This document shows, in pieces, positions 16,496 through 28,578 of a stretch of DNA of 64,000 nucleotides. Below the pieces are notes generated by a model. That model worked only from the letters and a program-made list of their open reading frames with translations. It had not been told where the DNA came from and ran no database searches. A program made the translations under genes and the position numbers. The DNA comes from Rhizobiales bacterium 2SD. Lineage in GTDB: Bacteria; Pseudomonadota; Alphaproteobacteria; Rhizobiales; Beijerinckiaceae. Position 1 is the stretch's first letter, and the number at the start of each line of letters is the position of its first letter. The stretch is from positions 124,001 to 188,000 of the forward strand of contig SCMY01000004.1 of the NCBI GenBank assembly GCA_005502805.1, written 5' to 3'.

Positions 16496-17509
16496 ATGGA
16501 CGACTTCAAACCTTTCATCGCCAAGGTCGCGACCGGCGCCTCGCTGTCGCGCGAGGAGGCCCGTGACGCCTTCGAATCCATGCTCTCCGGCGAGGTCACC
16601 AACGCGCAGGCCGCCGCCTTCCTGATGGCGCTGCGCGTGCGCGGCGAGACCACCGAGGAGATTGCCGGCGCCGTCACCGCCATGCGCGCGCGCATGTTGC
16701 CGGTGGAGGCTCCGGCCGATGCCATCGACATCGTCGGCACCGGCGGCGATGCCTCCGGCTCCTACAACGTCTCGACCCTTGCCTCGATCATCGTCGCGGC
16801 CTGCGGCATCCCGGTCGCCAAGCACGGCAACCGCGCGGCGTCCTCGCGCTCCGGCGCGGCCGACGTCCTGACCGCGCTCGGCGTCAAGGTCGGGCTGGAG
16901 CCACCTGCCACGGAGCGCTGCATCGCTGAGGCCGGCGTCGGCTTCATGTTCGCGCCGACCCACCACGCCTCGATGCGCCATGTCGCGCCGGTGCGCACCG
17001 AGCTCGGCACCCGCACCATCTTCAACCTGGTCGGACCGCTCTCGAACCCAGCCGGCGTCAAACGGCAATTGATCGGCGCCTTTTCCGAGACCTGGCTCGA
17101 GCCGATGGTCAAGGTGCTGCAATCGCTGGGGTCGACCACCGTCTGGGCCGTGCACGGTTCCGATGGGCTCGACGAGATCACCACCACCGGCCCGACCCGC
17201 GTCGTCGCGCTGAAGGACGGCAGGATCGATAGCTTCAACATCGCTCCGGAAGACGTCGGCATCGCCCGCGCCCGGCCCGAGGATCTGCGCGGCGGCGAGC
17301 CGGCGCAGAATGCCGAGGCGCTGCAGGATGTGCTCGGCGGGGCGAAGAGCGCCTTCCGCGACATCGCCGCTTTTAACGCCGCAGCTGCGCTCGTCGTCGC
17401 CGGCAAGGCCGCCACGCTCGGCGAGGGACTGGCGCAGGCCTATTCGGTGCTGGACAATGGCAAGGCCAAGGCCGCGCTCGCGACCCTGGTCGCCAGCTCC
17501 AATGCGTGA
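16496..17509 (+). CDS. trpD: Anthranilate phosphoribosyltransferase
   Basis: Transfers a phosphoribosyl group from PRPP to anthranilate, second dedicated step of tryptophan synthesis; 337 residues. Key motifs are the PRPP-binding [34 protein letters not shown], the anthranilate site around [16 protein letters not shown], and [11 protein letters not shown]. The start at 16496 gives [14 protein letters not shown] as in homologues. It lies 14 nt after trpG and 8 nt before trpC. Confidence 0.97.
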   Translation: MDDFKPFIAKVATGASLSREEARDAFESMLSGEVTNAQAAAFLMALRVRGETTEEIAGAVTAMRARMLPVEAPADAIDIVGTGGDASGSYNVSTLASIIVAACGIPVAKHGNRAASSRSGAADVLTALGVKVGLEPPATERCIAEAGVGFMFAPTHHASMRHVAPVRTELGTRTIFNLVGPLSNPAGVKRQLIGAFSETWLEPMVKVLQSLGSTTVWAVHGSDGLDEITTTGPTRVVALKDGRIDSFNIAPEDVGIARARPEDLRGGEPAQNAEALQDVLGGAKSAFRDIAAFNAAAALVVAGKAATLGEGLAQAYSVLDNGKAKAALATLVASSNA

Positions 17510-17517
17510 GGCTGCCC

Positions 17518-18330
17518 ATGTCCGATATCCTCAGGCGGATCGAAGCCTATAAGCGCGAGGAGATCACGGCGGCACGTGCCGCCGTGCCGCAGGCCGAGAT
17601 CGAGAAGCGCGCCGCGGCGATGCCCGCCCCGCGCGACTTCATCGGCGCGCTCGAAGCCAAGCATCGTGCCGGCGGCCCGGCCCTGATCGCCGAGATCAAG
17701 AAGGCCTCGCCCTCCAAGGGTCTGATCCGCGCCGATTTCGACCCACCGGCGCTGGCGAAAGCCTATGCCGAAGGCGGCGCCGCCTGCCTCTCGGTGCTGA
17801 CCGACACGCCCTCCTTCCAGGGTCGGCCGGAATACCTCGCCGAAGCCCGCGCCGCCTCCGGCCTGCCCGGCCTGCGCAAGGACTTCATGTTCGAGCCCTA
17901 CCAGGTCTTCGAAGCCAGGAGCTGGGGCGCCGACTGCATCCTGATCATCATGGCTTCGCTCGATGACGCAGTGGCGCGCGAGCTCGTCGCCACCGCGCAG
18001 GCACTCGGCATGGCGGCGCTCGCCGAGGTTCATGACGAAGCAGAGCTGGACCGTGCCCTGACGCTCGATACCAAGCTGGTCGGCATCAACAACCGCGACC
18101 TGCGCAGCTTCGAGCTCAACCTCGCCGTCACCGAGCGCCTGGCGCCGCGCGTGCCGAAGGACCGGCTGCTCGTCGGCGAGAGCGGCATCTTCAGCCATGC
18201 CGACATCGCCCGCCTGCAGGCCTGCGGCGTCAACACCTTCCTGGTCGGCGAGAGCCTGATGCGCCAGGCGGACGTGGCCGCCGCAACGCGCGAGCTTCTG
18301 ACCGGCAAGACTGCCGAGGCGGCGGCATGA
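17518..18330 (+). CDS. trpC: Indole-3-glycerol phosphate synthase
   Basis: Closes the indole ring of the tryptophan precursor; 270-residue TIM barrel. Motifs include [19 protein letters not shown] with the active-site Lys and Pro-Ser, [23 protein letters not shown] and [16 protein letters not shown], ending [12 protein letters not shown]. The ATG at 17518 gives [16 protein letters not shown]; a slightly longer reading at 17506 is possible but less typical. It is monofunctional, without TrpF. Its stop overlaps the moaC start by 4 bp. Confidence 0.97.
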   Translation: MSDILRRIEAYKREEITAARAAVPQAEIEKRAAAMPAPRDFIGALEAKHRAGGPALIAEIKKASPSKGLIRADFDPPALAKAYAEGGAACLSVLTDTPSFQGRPEYLAEARAASGLPGLRKDFMFEPYQVFEARSWGADCILIIMASLDDAVARELVATAQALGMAALAEVHDEAELDRALTLDTKLVGINNRDLRSFELNLAVTERLAPRVPKDRLLVGESGIFSHADIARLQACGVNTFLVGESLMRQADVAAATRELLTGKTAEAAA

Positions 18331-18815
18331 GCCGCCTCACCCATCTCGACCAGAAGGGCGAGGCCCATATGGTCGATGTCGGCGACAAGGCCGAGACCAT
18401 CCGGGTCGCCGTCGCCGAAGGCCATGTCGTGATGCAAGCCGAGACGTTGGCCATCGTCCGCGATGGCGAGGCCAAGAAAGGCGACGTGCTCGGTACTGCT
18501 CGCCTGGCCGGCATCATGGCCGCCAAGCGGGCCCATGAACTGATCCCGCTCTGCCATCCGCTGTTGCTCTCGAAGATCGCAGTCGACCTGTCCATCGACG
18601 AGACCCTCCCGGGCGTACGCGTTCGCGCCGAGGTCAAGCTCACCGGCAAGACCGGCGTCGAGATGGAAGCGCTGACCGCCGTCAGCGTCGCCTGCCTCAC
18701 CGTCTACGACATGGTGAAGGCTGTCGATCGCGCCATGCATATCGAAGGCATCAAACTCGTGCATAAATCCGGCGGCAAGTCCGGAACCTACGAGCTCGCA
18801 GGGCCATCGGCATGA
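18327..18815 (+). CDS. moaC: Cyclic pyranopterin monophosphate synthase
   Basis: Second enzyme of molybdenum cofactor synthesis, producing cyclic pyranopterin monophosphate together with MoaA; 162 residues, the normal length. Conserved active-site regions are [34 protein letters not shown] and [18 protein letters not shown]. It overlaps trpC and moeA by 4 bp each, so all are translationally coupled. The tryptophan-molybdopterin-lexA order is a lineage trait of these bacteria, not a functional pathway. Confidence 0.97.
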   Translation: MSRLTHLDQKGEAHMVDVGDKAETIRVAVAEGHVVMQAETLAIVRDGEAKKGDVLGTARLAGIMAAKRAHELIPLCHPLLLSKIAVDLSIDETLPGVRVRAEVKLTGKTGVEMEALTAVSVACLTVYDMVKAVDRAMHIEGIKLVHKSGGKSGTYELAGPSA

Positions 18816-20023
18816 GCCTCACCCCCGTTCCGGTCGCCCTCAAGGCGCTGCTCGACAGCGTGCCAGGCCCGATGCCAGCCGAGACATTGCCGCTGGCGCA
18901 ATGCGCCGGCCGCGTGCTGGCGGAGGATGTCGTCGCGCTCAGGACCCAGCCGCCCTTCGCCAATTCGGCCATGGACGGCTACGCTGTCCGAGCCGTTGAC
19001 TTGGCGCGTGGCGCTCAGCTTCGCGTTATCGGCGAATCCGCCGCCGGTCGCCGCTTTTCCGGCAAGATTTTACTCGGCGAGACGGTACGAATTTTTACCG
19101 GAGCGCCATTGCCCGATGGCGCGGATACAATTCTGATCCAGGAGCATGCCGAAGGCGTTGGCAGCCCGGTGATCCGCGTTACCAAACCTGCTGATCAGGG
19201 TCAGTTCGTCCGCTTGGCGGGACTCGACTTCAGGACCGGCGAAGCCCTGCTGAAGGCTGGCCGCCGGCTCGACAGCGCTGCGCTCGGCCTCGCCGCCGCT
19301 GCCGGCCACCCAACGCTCGCCGTCCGCCGCAAGCCGCTGGTCGCGATCCTCGCCACCGGCGACGAACTCGTCCTGCCGGGCGAGCCGGTCGGCCCCGACC
19401 AGATCGTCGCCTCCAACAGCTTCGCCCTCGCCGCTCTGGTCGAGCAGGCCGGCGGCACGACGCTCGACCTCGGCATCGCCCGCGACAACCATACCGATCT
19501 CGCCGCGAAGATCGGCGCGGCCCGTACGGCCGGAGCCAACGTCCTGATCACCCTCGGCGGTGCCTCGGTCGGCGAGCACGACCTCGTCCAGGCAGCACTG
19601 AAGGTGCAGGGCATGGCGCTCGGATTCTGGAAGATCGCGATGCGCCCGGGCAAGCCGATGATGATGGGCCGGCTCGGCGCCATGGTCGCGCTCGGCCTGC
19701 CCGGCAACCCGGTTTCCTCGATCGTCTGCGGCCATCTCTTCGCCATGCCGCTGGTCGAAGCGCTGCTCGGCATCGACGATCCCGAGCGCGACCGCAGCGA
19801 GCCCGCCATCCTCGCCGTCGACCTGCCAGCCAATGACGAGCGTCAGGACTATCTGCGCGCCACCGTCGAGACCATCGACGGCGAGCGGCGCGCTCGGCCC
19901 TTCGCCAAGCAGGATTCCTCGATGCTGGCGAACCTGTCACGCGCCGAAGCGCTGGTGATCCGTCCTGCTTTCGCCGGGCCAGCCAAGGCAGGCGACCCCT
20001 GCCGCATCATTCGGCTTCACTGA
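18812..20023 (+). CDS. moeA: Molybdopterin molybdenumtransferase
   Basis: Inserts molybdenum into adenylylated molybdopterin; 403 residues. Domain landmarks: [21 protein letters not shown] and [16 protein letters not shown] near the N terminus, [36 protein letters not shown], and the catalytic [11 protein letters not shown] followed by [12 protein letters not shown] and [11 protein letters not shown]. It overlaps moaC by 4 bp. The lexA gene follows after 103 bp containing its own SOS control region. Confidence 0.96.
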   Translation: MSLTPVPVALKALLDSVPGPMPAETLPLAQCAGRVLAEDVVALRTQPPFANSAMDGYAVRAVDLARGAQLRVIGESAAGRRFSGKILLGETVRIFTGAPLPDGADTILIQEHAEGVGSPVIRVTKPADQGQFVRLAGLDFRTGEALLKAGRRLDSAALGLAAAAGHPTLAVRRKPLVAILATGDELVLPGEPVGPDQIVASNSFALAALVEQAGGTTLDLGIARDNHTDLAAKIGAARTAGANVLITLGGASVGEHDLVQAALKVQGMALGFWKIAMRPGKPMMMGRLGAMVALGLPGNPVSSIVCGHLFAMPLVEALLGIDDPERDRSEPAILAVDLPANDERQDYLRATVETIDGERRARPFAKQDSSMLANLSRAEALVIRPAFAGPAKAGDPCRIIRLH

Positions 20024-20050
20024 CCCATTCACCTTAGGGCAGTAACCGCC

Positions 20051-20094
20051 TTGCGGAACACAAGGCGAACGCGTATGGTGTTCGCGCTTTGTTT
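20051..20094 (+). promoter_or_regulatory. lexA promoter with two LexA boxes
   Basis: TTGCGG (20051-20056) and TATGGT (20074-20079) have a 17-bp spacer. Inside the spacer is GAAC-N7-GAAC (20056-20070), a perfect alphaproteobacterial LexA site on the complementary strand. Directly after the -10 element is GTTC-N7-GTTT (20080-20094), one mismatch from consensus. This supports autorepression. Confidence 0.85.
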
Positions 20095-20126
20095 CGATTC
20101 TAGCTTGAGAGGCGGACGGCGCGACC

Positions 20127-20864
20127 ATGCTGACACGCAAACAGTTCGAACTGCTTCGCTTCATCCATGAGCGCCTGCGCGAATCCGGCGTGCCGCCCTC
20201 CTTCGACGAGATGAAGGACGCGCTCGACCTGCGTTCCAAATCCGGCATCCATCGTTTGATCATGGCGCTGGAGGAGCGCGGCTTTATTCGCCGGCTTCCG
20301 AACCGGGCGCGCGCCCTCGAAGTCATCAAGATGCCTGATGGCATCGGCGGGCCGCAGGCCCAGCGCGGCCGCTTCAACCCCTCCATTGTCCAGGGCGGCC
20401 TCGGCCAGACCCCGCCGGCTCCGGCGCCTGCAGCCAATCTGGCGAAGCCGCGGCCACCGGCTGCCGAGGAGAGCGGGCGCTCGACCGTCTCGATCCCGGT
20501 CATGGGTCGCATCGCGGCCGGCACACCGATCTCGGCGATCCAGGACCGCAGCCACAGCGTCTCGATGCCGGCCGACATGCTTGGCGGCGGCGAGCATTAC
20601 GCACTCGAGGTCCGCGGCGATTCGATGATCGAGGCCGGTATTCTCGACGGCGACACTGTCGTGATCCGCAAGCAGGACACCGCCAATACCGGCGACATCA
20701 TCGTCGCCCTGATCGACGACGAGGAAGCGACGCTGAAGCGTCTGCGCAAGCGCGGCTCCTCCATCGCGCTCGAAGCCGCCAATCCCGCCTATGAGACGCG
20801 CGTGCTCGGCCCCGACCGGGTCAAGATCCAGGGTCGCCTCGTCAACCTGATGCGACGCTACTGA
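20127..20864 (+). CDS. lexA: LexA repressor
   Basis: SOS master repressor of 245 residues. The winged helix-turn-helix spans about residues 1-65 ([20 protein letters not shown] as recognition region). A proline and alanine rich linker follows, then the self-cleavage domain with Ala131-Gly132 ([11 protein letters not shown]), catalytic Ser166 ([10 protein letters not shown]) and Lys204 ([10 protein letters not shown]). The longer linker is typical of alphaproteobacterial LexA. RecA-triggered cleavage relieves repression; the two boxes upstream indicate autoregulation. Its stop overlaps the convergent comEC stop by 7 bp. Confidence 0.97.
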   Translation: MLTRKQFELLRFIHERLRESGVPPSFDEMKDALDLRSKSGIHRLIMALEERGFIRRLPNRARALEVIKMPDGIGGPQAQRGRFNPSIVQGGLGQTPPAPAPAANLAKPRPPAAEESGRSTVSIPVMGRIAAGTPISAIQDRSHSVSMPADMLGGGEHYALEVRGDSMIEAGILDGDTVVIRKQDTANTGDIIVALIDDEEATLKRLRKRGSSIALEAANPAYETRVLGPDRVKIQGRLVNLMRRY

Positions 20865-23113
20865 AGCGCCTCCGGATCCTGTGCCGGCTCCGCAGTCGCA
20901 GGAGCCGGCGCGGGAGTGGGTTCTGGAGCCGGCCTCGGTTCCGGCCGCGCCCGGGTCCAGGGACGCAGGCGCGTGACCTCGTCGGCCGTATAGGCGCGCC
21001 AGCCGCCGCGGGCCGCGTGATAGGCGGTGGCGCCGTCGCGGATGAGGGCACTGCGGTCGATCAGGCGGGCAGCGCAAGGTGCGCTCCAGTAGAGCGACGT
21101 CACCACCAGGTCGGCGCGCTGGCAGTCCTCGACCAGGGCGATGCGGTCGCGCGTATAGGCGACACTGCGGCCATCCGGCAGGCGGATGACACAGCCGCGG
21201 GCGTCACAGGCCGCCCCATTGCGCAAGGCCGCATCGTCGGGCGCGCGCGAATCGCCATCGGCGTGCAGCCATTGCGTCAACACGAAGCGGCTCGGCTTGC
21301 CGGCCAGCACCATCTTACCCTCCGGTCCACGCACCAGCACGCCCGAGCCGTCGCGCTCGATCAGGATGTCGGGACGCGACGGCGCCGAGGCCAGCGCCAG
21401 CCCGCCGACCAGCGGTACGGCTGCGAGGAAACGTAGTGCGGTCGTCCACAAGGTCAGCCAGAGCAGCGAGATCGAGAACAGGATGAGCGCGAGCGAGTCG
21501 AAGGCCGGCAGTACCACGGTCGAGCGGTCGATGCCGGCGACCCAATGGGCGAGCTGGAGCACATAGCCGGAGGCCCAGCCCATCAGCGCCCAGGCCGGCC
21601 AGTCGAGGCCGAACGGGTAGGCGAGCACGCCGAAGACGGCGGCCGGCATCACGATCAGCGAGACGAAGGGCAGCGCCAGCGCATTGCCGAGCAGGCCGAA
21701 CGGGTTGAAGGTCTGGAAATGGTAGACGCCGTAAGGCGCCGTCGCCGCGGTCGCGACCATGGTGGTCGTCAGGATGCCGACGGCCGAGAGCCAGAGTGGC
21801 CGCAGCGGCCAGGGCCAGGTGGCCGCGGCGGCATCGGGCGGCCGCTCCTGCCAGCGCTCGGCGAAGGCGATCAGCGCCGCCACCGCCCCGAACGACATCT
21901 GGAAGCTCGGCCCGAGCAGTGCCTCCGGCTCGCGCAGCAGCACGATAATCGCAGCGAGCGCGAGATTGCGCATGGACAGCGCCGGCCGGTCGACCAGGAT
22001 CGCCCCCAGCATGACCAGCGTCATGATCAGCGAGCGCACGGTCGCGACCTCGGCGCCGGAGAAGACGCAATAGGCGGTCGCGCCGGCCATGGCGGCAAGC
22101 GCCGCGAGCTTCTTCACCGGCCAGTTGAGCGCCGCCGTCCGCGACAGCGCCAGCAGTGCCCGCACCAGCCAGAAGATCGTGCCCGCGGCGAGTACCATGT
22201 GCAGACCGGAGATCGAGACGATGTGGTAGATGCCGGCGGCGCGCAGATCGTTGTTGGTCTGCTCACTGATCAGCCCGCGCTTGCCGGTGACCAGCGCCGC
22301 CGCCATCGCCCCCGCCTGCCCGCCGCCACTCGTCGCGATGCGCTCGGTCAGCGCGTTGCGGGCTTGGTCGATCGCGACCGCCAGAGCGAGCCGGCGCGGC
22401 ATCGGGGTCGGCGCCGGCGTGAGCGCGATCTTGCCGGCGATGCTGCCGACCGCGCCGATGCCCTGGAAGAAGGCGTCGCGGGCAAAGTCGTAGCCGCCGG
22501 GCCGCGCCGGGCCGGGCGGCGGCAGAAGGCGCGCGGTCGCACTGATGTGGTCACCGGGCTTCAAGGTCGTCACAGGCGTGGTGACCCGGACCCGCAGCGG
22601 CCGCTGCGCCGGCTCGACGCCCGGCAGGTCGGTGACCTGGATGACGATGCGCACGCCCTTCTCGCGCTGCTCCAGCGTCTCGACGAAGCCGGTGAGCTTG
22701 CCGACATGGTTGCGCGCCAGTGTCGGTGCCGCGATGTTTCCCGTTCGCCAGGTCGCGGCCGCGAAGCCAGTAAAGGCCGCGGCAACGGCAAGGCAGATCG
22801 CCATCAAGGCTCGGCGGCGGCGCATCAGCAGGCCGGAGAGCGCAGACAGCACCACTCCGGCCAAGGGCGCGGTCAGTCCCGGCTCGCGGTCAGCCAGGAA
22901 GTAGAGCAGCACACCGGCGCCCATGCAGACCGGCAGCCAGTTGAACAGGCGGCGGCGCTCGATCTCGGTTTCGAGCGCCTGGCGGAGGCGTCCGCCCCAA
23001 TCGGGCAAAGAAGCGGATAGCGGCTGGGCGAAATGGACGACGCGGCGCAGGCGGGCAGGCAGAGCCAGCACACCCACCCTGCTACGGCGCTGCTCTGGCC
23101 CGTAGGAGAGCAT
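20858..23113 (-). CDS. comEC: ComEC/Rec2 family competence protein
   Basis: Large inner-membrane protein of about 751 residues, related to the DNA uptake channel. It begins with a cytoplasmic segment, has two or three N-terminal helices around a DUF4131 OB-like domain ([32 protein letters not shown]), then the Competence helices ([36 protein letters not shown]). The C-terminal beta-lactamase-like domain is degraded: a short region with [18 protein letters not shown] remains, without an HxHxDH motif, and the protein ends in a proline and alanine rich tail. The start at 23113 follows a G-rich site; ATG at 23188 is also possible. Confidence 0.88.
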   Translation of the reverse strand: MLSYGPEQRRSRVGVLALPARLRRVVHFAQPLSASLPDWGGRLRQALETEIERRRLFNWLPVCMGAGVLLYFLADREPGLTAPLAGVVLSALSGLLMRRRRALMAICLAVAAAFTGFAAATWRTGNIAAPTLARNHVGKLTGFVETLEQREKGVRIVIQVTDLPGVEPAQRPLRVRVTTPVTTLKPGDHISATARLLPPPGPARPGGYDFARDAFFQGIGAVGSIAGKIALTPAPTPMPRRLALAVAIDQARNALTERIATSGGGQAGAMAAALVTGKRGLISEQTNNDLRAAGIYHIVSISGLHMVLAAGTIFWLVRALLALSRTAALNWPVKKLAALAAMAGATAYCVFSGAEVATVRSLIMTLVMLGAILVDRPALSMRNLALAAIIVLLREPEALLGPSFQMSFGAVAALIAFAERWQERPPDAAAATWPWPLRPLWLSAVGILTTTMVATAATAPYGVYHFQTFNPFGLLGNALALPFVSLIVMPAAVFGVLAYPFGLDWPAWALMGWASGYVLQLAHWVAGIDRSTVVLPAFDSLALILFSISLLWLTLWTTALRFLAAVPLVGGLALASAPSRPDILIERDGSGVLVRGPEGKMVLAGKPSRFVLTQWLHADGDSRAPDDAALRNGAACDARGCVIRLPDGRSVAYTRDRIALVEDCQRADLVVTSLYWSAPCAARLIDRSALIRDGATAYHAARGGWRAYTADEVTRLRPWTRARPEPRPAPEPTPAPAPATAEPAQDPEALQ

Positions 23114-23281
23114 CCGTCCCCCGTCGCGGCCACGCGATGATCGCGCCCCCTCCCCGCAGGAGGCTCTTAACGGCAGCCGGCAAGGCATGTTACAGCGGCG
23201 GCGCCGGATGTCAGCCCCGGCCGAGGCCCCATAAACGTCGCCCTCGCCTCACGCTTACCCGTTCCGCCGGAGCCTTCCTTC

Positions 23282-24700
23282 ATGAGTGACACGGTCGTCA
23301 CGCGCTTCGCGCCGTCGCCAACCGGATTCCTGCACATCGGCGGTGCCCGCACCGCGCTGTTCAACTGGCTCTATGCTCGCCGGCACGGCGGCAAGATGCT
23401 GCTGCGCATCGAGGACACCGACCGCGAACGCTCGACCGAGGGCGCCATTGCCGCGATCCTCGACGGTCTCGCCTGGCTCGGCCTCGATTGGGACGGGCAG
23501 ACCGTCTACCAGTTCCAGCGCGCCGCCCGCCATCGCGAGGTCGCCGAGCAGATGCTCGCCGCCGGCAAGGCCTACTATTGCTACGCGACGCCGCAGGAGC
23601 TCGAGGAGATGCGCGAGAAGGCGCGCGCCGAGGGCAAGCCGCTGCGCTATGACGGGCGCTGGCGCGATCGCGATCCGTCGACGGCGCCGGAGGGCGTCAA
23701 GCCGGTGATCCGCCTCAAGGCCGAGCAGACCGGCGAGACCGTGGTCGAGGACGAGGTCCAGGGCCGCGTCGTCTGGCAGAACGAGAACCTCGACGATCTC
23801 GTGCTGCTGCGCTCGGACGGCAACCCGACCTATATGCTGGCCGTCGTCGTCGACGACCACGACATGGGCGTCACTCATGTCATCCGCGGCGACGACCACC
23901 TGACCAATGCCGCCCGCCAGACGCAGATCTACCAGGCGCTCGGCTGGAAGGTTCCCAGCATGTCGCATATCCCGCTGATCCATGGGGCGGACGGCGCAAA
24001 GCTGTCGAAGCGCCATGGCGCGCTCGGCGTCGATGCCTATCGCTCGATGGGCTATCTGCCGATCGCACTGCGCAATTATCTGCTGCGTCTCGGCTGGAGC
24101 CATGGCGACCAGGAGATCTTCTCGCCGGAGGAGATGATCTCGCTGTTCAACCTGTCCTCGATCGGCCGCTCGCCGGCCCGCTTCGACTACGCCAAGCTGG
24201 AGAACCTCAACGGCCTCTATATGCGCCAGTCGCAGGATCACGAATTGATGACCGCGCTGAAGGCGATCTGGTCGGAGATCGGCCCGCCGCGCGGCATCGG
24301 CGCGCAGCCGACGCCGGAGCTGGAAGCCAAGCTGATGGCGGCCATGCCCGGCCTGAAGGAGCGCGCCAAGACGCTGATCGAGCTGATCGACAGCGCCTCC
24401 TATCTCTATGCCCAGCGTCCGCTGGCGCTGGAGCCCAAGGCGGCCGCTCTGCTAGACGATGCCGCCCGGCAGCGCATGCCGAAGCTGGCGCAGAAGCTCT
24501 CGGCCGTCGCCGACTGGGCGCCGCCGCCGCTGGAGAGCGCGATCCGCGACTTCGCCGAGGAGAGCGGCGTCAAGCTCGGCCAGGTGGCGCAGCCGCTGCG
24601 CGCGGCGCTGACCGGCAAGACCACCTCGCCCGGCCTGTTCGACGTGATGGCGGTGCTCGGGCGCGATGAAGTGCTGGCGCGCCTCGCCGACGCGGCCTGA
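23282..24700 (+). CDS. gltX: Glutamate-tRNA ligase
   Basis: Class I aminoacyl-tRNA synthetase of 472 residues that charges tRNA-Glu (and probably tRNA-Gln in lineages using the amidotransferase route). The HIGH-type motif is in [19 protein letters not shown] and the KMSKS-type motif is KLSKRHG. The glutamate pocket includes [15 protein letters not shown]. The alpha-helical anticodon domain is complete to the C terminus ([18 protein letters not shown]). Many alphaproteobacteria carry two gltX paralogues; the other is not in this window. Confidence 0.97.
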   Translation: MSDTVVTRFAPSPTGFLHIGGARTALFNWLYARRHGGKMLLRIEDTDRERSTEGAIAAILDGLAWLGLDWDGQTVYQFQRAARHREVAEQMLAAGKAYYCYATPQELEEMREKARAEGKPLRYDGRWRDRDPSTAPEGVKPVIRLKAEQTGETVVEDEVQGRVVWQNENLDDLVLLRSDGNPTYMLAVVVDDHDMGVTHVIRGDDHLTNAARQTQIYQALGWKVPSMSHIPLIHGADGAKLSKRHGALGVDAYRSMGYLPIALRNYLLRLGWSHGDQEIFSPEEMISLFNLSSIGRSPARFDYAKLENLNGLYMRQSQDHELMTALKAIWSEIGPPRGIGAQPTPELEAKLMAAMPGLKERAKTLIELIDSASYLYAQRPLALEPKAAALLDDAARQRMPKLAQKLSAVADWAPPPLESAIRDFAEESGVKLGQVAQPLRAALTGKTTSPGLFDVMAVLGRDEVLARLADAA

Positions 24701-24728
24701 CGCGTCAAAAAGGCTAATGACCGCTCGG

Positions 24729-24757
24729 TTGAACCCCTCGCGGAATTGGTCTAGCAA
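24729..24757 (+). promoter_or_regulatory. Possible gltA promoter
   Basis: TTGAAC (24729-24734), 17-bp spacer, TAGCAA (24752-24757) in the gap between gltX and gltA. The match is fair only. It would give a leader of roughly 200 nt before gltA. Confidence 0.4.
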
Positions 24758-24764
24758 CGCGCTG

Positions 24765-24792
24765 CGGACCGGCGGCCCCCGCTGCCGGTCCG
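24765..24792 (+). other. Stem-loop in the gltA leader region
   Basis: CGGACCGGC (24765-24773) pairs with GCCGGTCCG (24784-24792), 9 bp with a 10-nt loop. An A6 run follows, not a T run, so on the plus strand it does not look like a terminator. It could be a 5' leader structure of the gltA mRNA. Confidence 0.4.
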
Positions 24793-24968
24793 GCACAAAA
24801 AATGCTTCAAAATCAGTTCGATGAACCTCTCCCGCCTGCCCGCCCCCGACTTTCCGTCATGGAGCCGTCATCGTGGGACGCTCGGATGGCGCCGGATCGC
24901 GACAAGCAGCCGGCGCCTCCGTCCGACCGGGGATATGACTGAAGAACGAGCCTGAAAGGATCGGATCC

Positions 24969-26258
<1,290 letters not shown>

Positions 26259-26284
26259 GCGGGCCCTCATCGGCAGAATGGCGA

Positions 26285-26319
26285 GGCCGCGACGGAACCC
26301 GTCGCGGCCTTTATTGTTT
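26285..26319 (+). terminator. Factor-independent terminator of gltA
   Basis: An 11-bp perfect stem (GGCCGCGACGG, 26285-26295, with its complement at 26299-26309) and a 3-nt loop are followed by TTTATTGTTT. It lies 26 nt after the gltA stop. Confidence 0.92.
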
Positions 26320-26402
26320 CCTGCGATTGATGCATCAAACGCAGGTGACGGTTGCACCCGGCGCGCTACAGTCGCCGACCCATTTTGAAAGGTTCATCGC
26401 TC

Positions 26403-27395
26403 ATGTCGACTGAAGGTCTCAGCCGCCGCGGCTTTCTTGCCGGTGCCACCGCCCTGCCCTTCGCCGGCGCGGCCGGTTCAGCTTACGCCCAGGCGCAGTT
26501 CCCGACGCGGCCGATCTCGCTGATCGTGCCCTTCGCCGCCGGCGGCTCGACCGACATCGTCGCGCGCCTCGTCGGCCAGAAGATGGGCGAGCTGCTCGGC
26601 CAGTCGATCGTGATCGACAACCGCGCCGGCGCCGGCGGCAATATCGGCTCGACCGCAGTCGCACGCGCCACGCCCGACGGCTATACGCTGCTGCTCGGCA
26701 CGATCTCGACCCATGCGCTCAATCCGGCGATCCTCAAGACCGTGACCTTCGACGCCGTCAAGGACTTCACCCCGATCTCGCTGCTGGCGGTGGTGCCGAA
26801 CGTCATGGTCGTGCATCCAAGCTTCCCGGCCAAGACCGTGCCCGAGGTGCTGAAGCTGCTGAAGGACAACCCGGGCAAGTACTCCTACGCCTCCTCCGGC
26901 GTCGGCACGCCGCTGCATCTCTCTGGCGAGCTGTTCAAGTCGCTCGGCGGCGTCAGCATGAACCATGTGCCCTATCGCGGCGCCGGCCCGGCGCTGAACG
27001 ACGTCGTCGCTGGCGCGGTGCCGATCATGTTCGATAATCTGCCCTCCTCGGCCCAGTTCATCCGCAGCGGCCAGTTGCGCGCCATCGGCGTCACCACCAA
27101 GGAGCGCGTCTCCTCCTTCCCGGATCTGCCGACCATCGCCGAAGGTGGGCTCGCCGGCTATGAGACCTATACCTGGAACGCGCTGTTCGGCCCGGCCAAC
27201 ATGCCGCGTCCGGTGGTCGACAAGATCAACAGCGCCGCCAACGCCTCGCTGAAGGACGCCAATGTGAAGCAGCGCCTCGAGGACGTGAGCGCCGTGATCG
27301 TCGGCTCGACGCCGGAGGCGCTCGGCGAGCACGTCAAGGCTGAGCTGGCGAAATGGGGCCCGATCGCCAAGGCTTCGGGCGCGGTCGTCGAGTAA
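26403..27395 (+). CDS. Tripartite tricarboxylate transporter receptor (Bug family binding protein)
   Basis: Periplasmic solute-binding protein of 330 residues. The N terminus carries a Tat-type signal (SRRGFLAGATALPFAGAAGS, cleavage probably after AYA). The mature part has the Bug-family pattern: FPTRPISLIVPFAAGGSTD, the IDNRAGAGGNIGS loop and YRGAGPALNDVVAG. The start at 26403 places the twin arginine near residue 8; the upstream ATG at 26352 would displace the signal. No TctA or TctB membrane partners are nearby, so it is an orphan receptor. Bug proteins bind carboxylates and related small acids, and the location after citrate synthase is suggestive only. Confidence 0.9.
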   Translation: MSTEGLSRRGFLAGATALPFAGAAGSAYAQAQFPTRPISLIVPFAAGGSTDIVARLVGQKMGELLGQSIVIDNRAGAGGNIGSTAVARATPDGYTLLLGTISTHALNPAILKTVTFDAVKDFTPISLLAVVPNVMVVHPSFPAKTVPEVLKLLKDNPGKYSYASSGVGTPLHLSGELFKSLGGVSMNHVPYRGAGPALNDVVAGAVPIMFDNLPSSAQFIRSGQLRAIGVTTKERVSSFPDLPTIAEGGLAGYETYTWNALFGPANMPRPVVDKINSAANASLKDANVKQRLEDVSAVIVGSTPEALGEHVKAELAKWGPIAKASGAVVE

Positions 27396-27402
27396 GCGGC
27401 CG

Positions 27403-28578
27403 TCAGCCGCCTGTCGGCTCGCGAACAAGGGCGAGCGCCGCGCTGACGGCGTTCGCCGCCGGGCTCGGGCCGGCGCTGCGCATGTTGTGTTCGACTGTCG
27501 CGAAGCCATCGAGTTGGCGCTGGCGGGCCGGGCCATCGGCGGTTGCGGCGAGAAGCGCCGTGGCCAAGGCCTGCGGCGAGGCCTCGTCCTGGATGAACTC
27601 CGGCACCACGCTCTCGCCGATGATCAGATTGGGCAGGATCACGCTCGGCAGCTTGATCAGGCGCCGCGCCAGCACGGCCTCCCAGTTGGCGCCGCGATAA
27701 GCTGCGACCGTCGGCACCTGCGCCAGCGCCAGTTCGAGCGTGACGGTGCCCGAAGCGGCCAAGGCCGCTCTCGCCTCGCGAAAGGCCGCGAGCTTGGCCG
27801 TCTCGCCCGTCACGATCTCCGGCTTGACGCGCCAACCGGCGGTGAGCTGCGTGATCGCCTCGGCCAGGCGTGGTACCGCAGGCAGCACGAAGCGGGCGCG
27901 CGGCAATTGCTCGGCGACCAGTGCGACCGCCTCGCCAAAGGGCGGCAGCAGATGCCTGATCTCCGAGCCCCGGCTCCCGGGCAGGACCAGAATCGTCGGC
28001 GCTTCCTTGTCGTAGCGGCGCGCAGCCTCAACCGGCCCCGGCCGATACTGGTGCAGCCGTTCGATCAGGGGATGGCCGACATACACGGTCTCTGGTCCGC
28101 CGAGCCGCTCCAGCGCCGCTGGCTCGAACGGCAGCAGCGCCAGGATCCGGTCGACATGCGGCTTCATCCGCTTGGCTCGCCCCTGCCGCCAGGCCCAGAC
28201 GCTCGGGCAGACCCAGTGCGCGATCGGCACAGCCGGAGCGAGCCGCCTCACCGTCTTCGCGACGCGCAGGCCGAAATCAGGTGCATCGATGGTGAGCAGG
28301 AGATCAGGCTTGAAGGCGGCTGCGGCCCGCGCTGCGTCCGACATCCGGCGCAAGAGCAGCGGCAGGCGCGCCACCACCGGGCCGAAGCCCATTACGGCGA
28401 TGTCCTCCTGCGGGAAGACGCTGTGCAGCCCCTCAGCGATCAGCGCCTCGCCACCCACACCCGACAGCTCGAGCGGCCGATCGACCAGTACCTCGCGCAG
28501 CCGCGCCACGAAGCGTGCGCCGAGCACATCGCCAGACGCTTCGCCGGCAACGATGAACAGCCGGAACGGACGCGTCAC
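27403..28578 (-). CDS. lpxB: Lipid-A-disaccharide synthase
   Basis: Peripheral inner-membrane GT-B glycosyltransferase of 391 residues that joins UDP-diacylglucosamine and lipid X. The N terminus FIVAGEASGDVLGARFV is diagnostic, with further motifs AFKPDLLLTIDAPDF, HWVCPSVWAWRQGR, YVGHPLIE and ILVLPGSRGSEI. It is the last gene of the minus-strand lipid A block and its start overlaps the lpxI stop by 4 bp. It converges with the Bug receptor across 7 bp. Confidence 0.97.
   Translation of the reverse strand: MTRPFRLFIVAGEASGDVLGARFVARLREVLVDRPLELSGVGGEALIAEGLHSVFPQEDIAVMGFGPVVARLPLLLRRMSDAARAAAAFKPDLLLTIDAPDFGLRVAKTVRRLAPAVPIAHWVCPSVWAWRQGRAKRMKPHVDRILALLPFEPAALERLGGPETVYVGHPLIERLHQYRPGPVEAARRYDKEAPTILVLPGSRGSEIRHLLPPFGEAVALVAEQLPRARFVLPAVPRLAEAITQLTAGWRVKPEIVTGETAKLAAFREARAALAASGTVTLELALAQVPTVAAYRGANWEAVLARRLIKLPSVILPNLIIGESVVPEFIQDEASPQALATALLAATADGPARQRQLDGFATVEHNMRSAGPSPAANAVSAALALVREPTGG

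Noticed and set aside
21545..23020. 491-codon plus-strand open frame opposite comEC
   Set aside because: Shadow of comEC with highly charged low-complexity sequence and no ribosome binding site.
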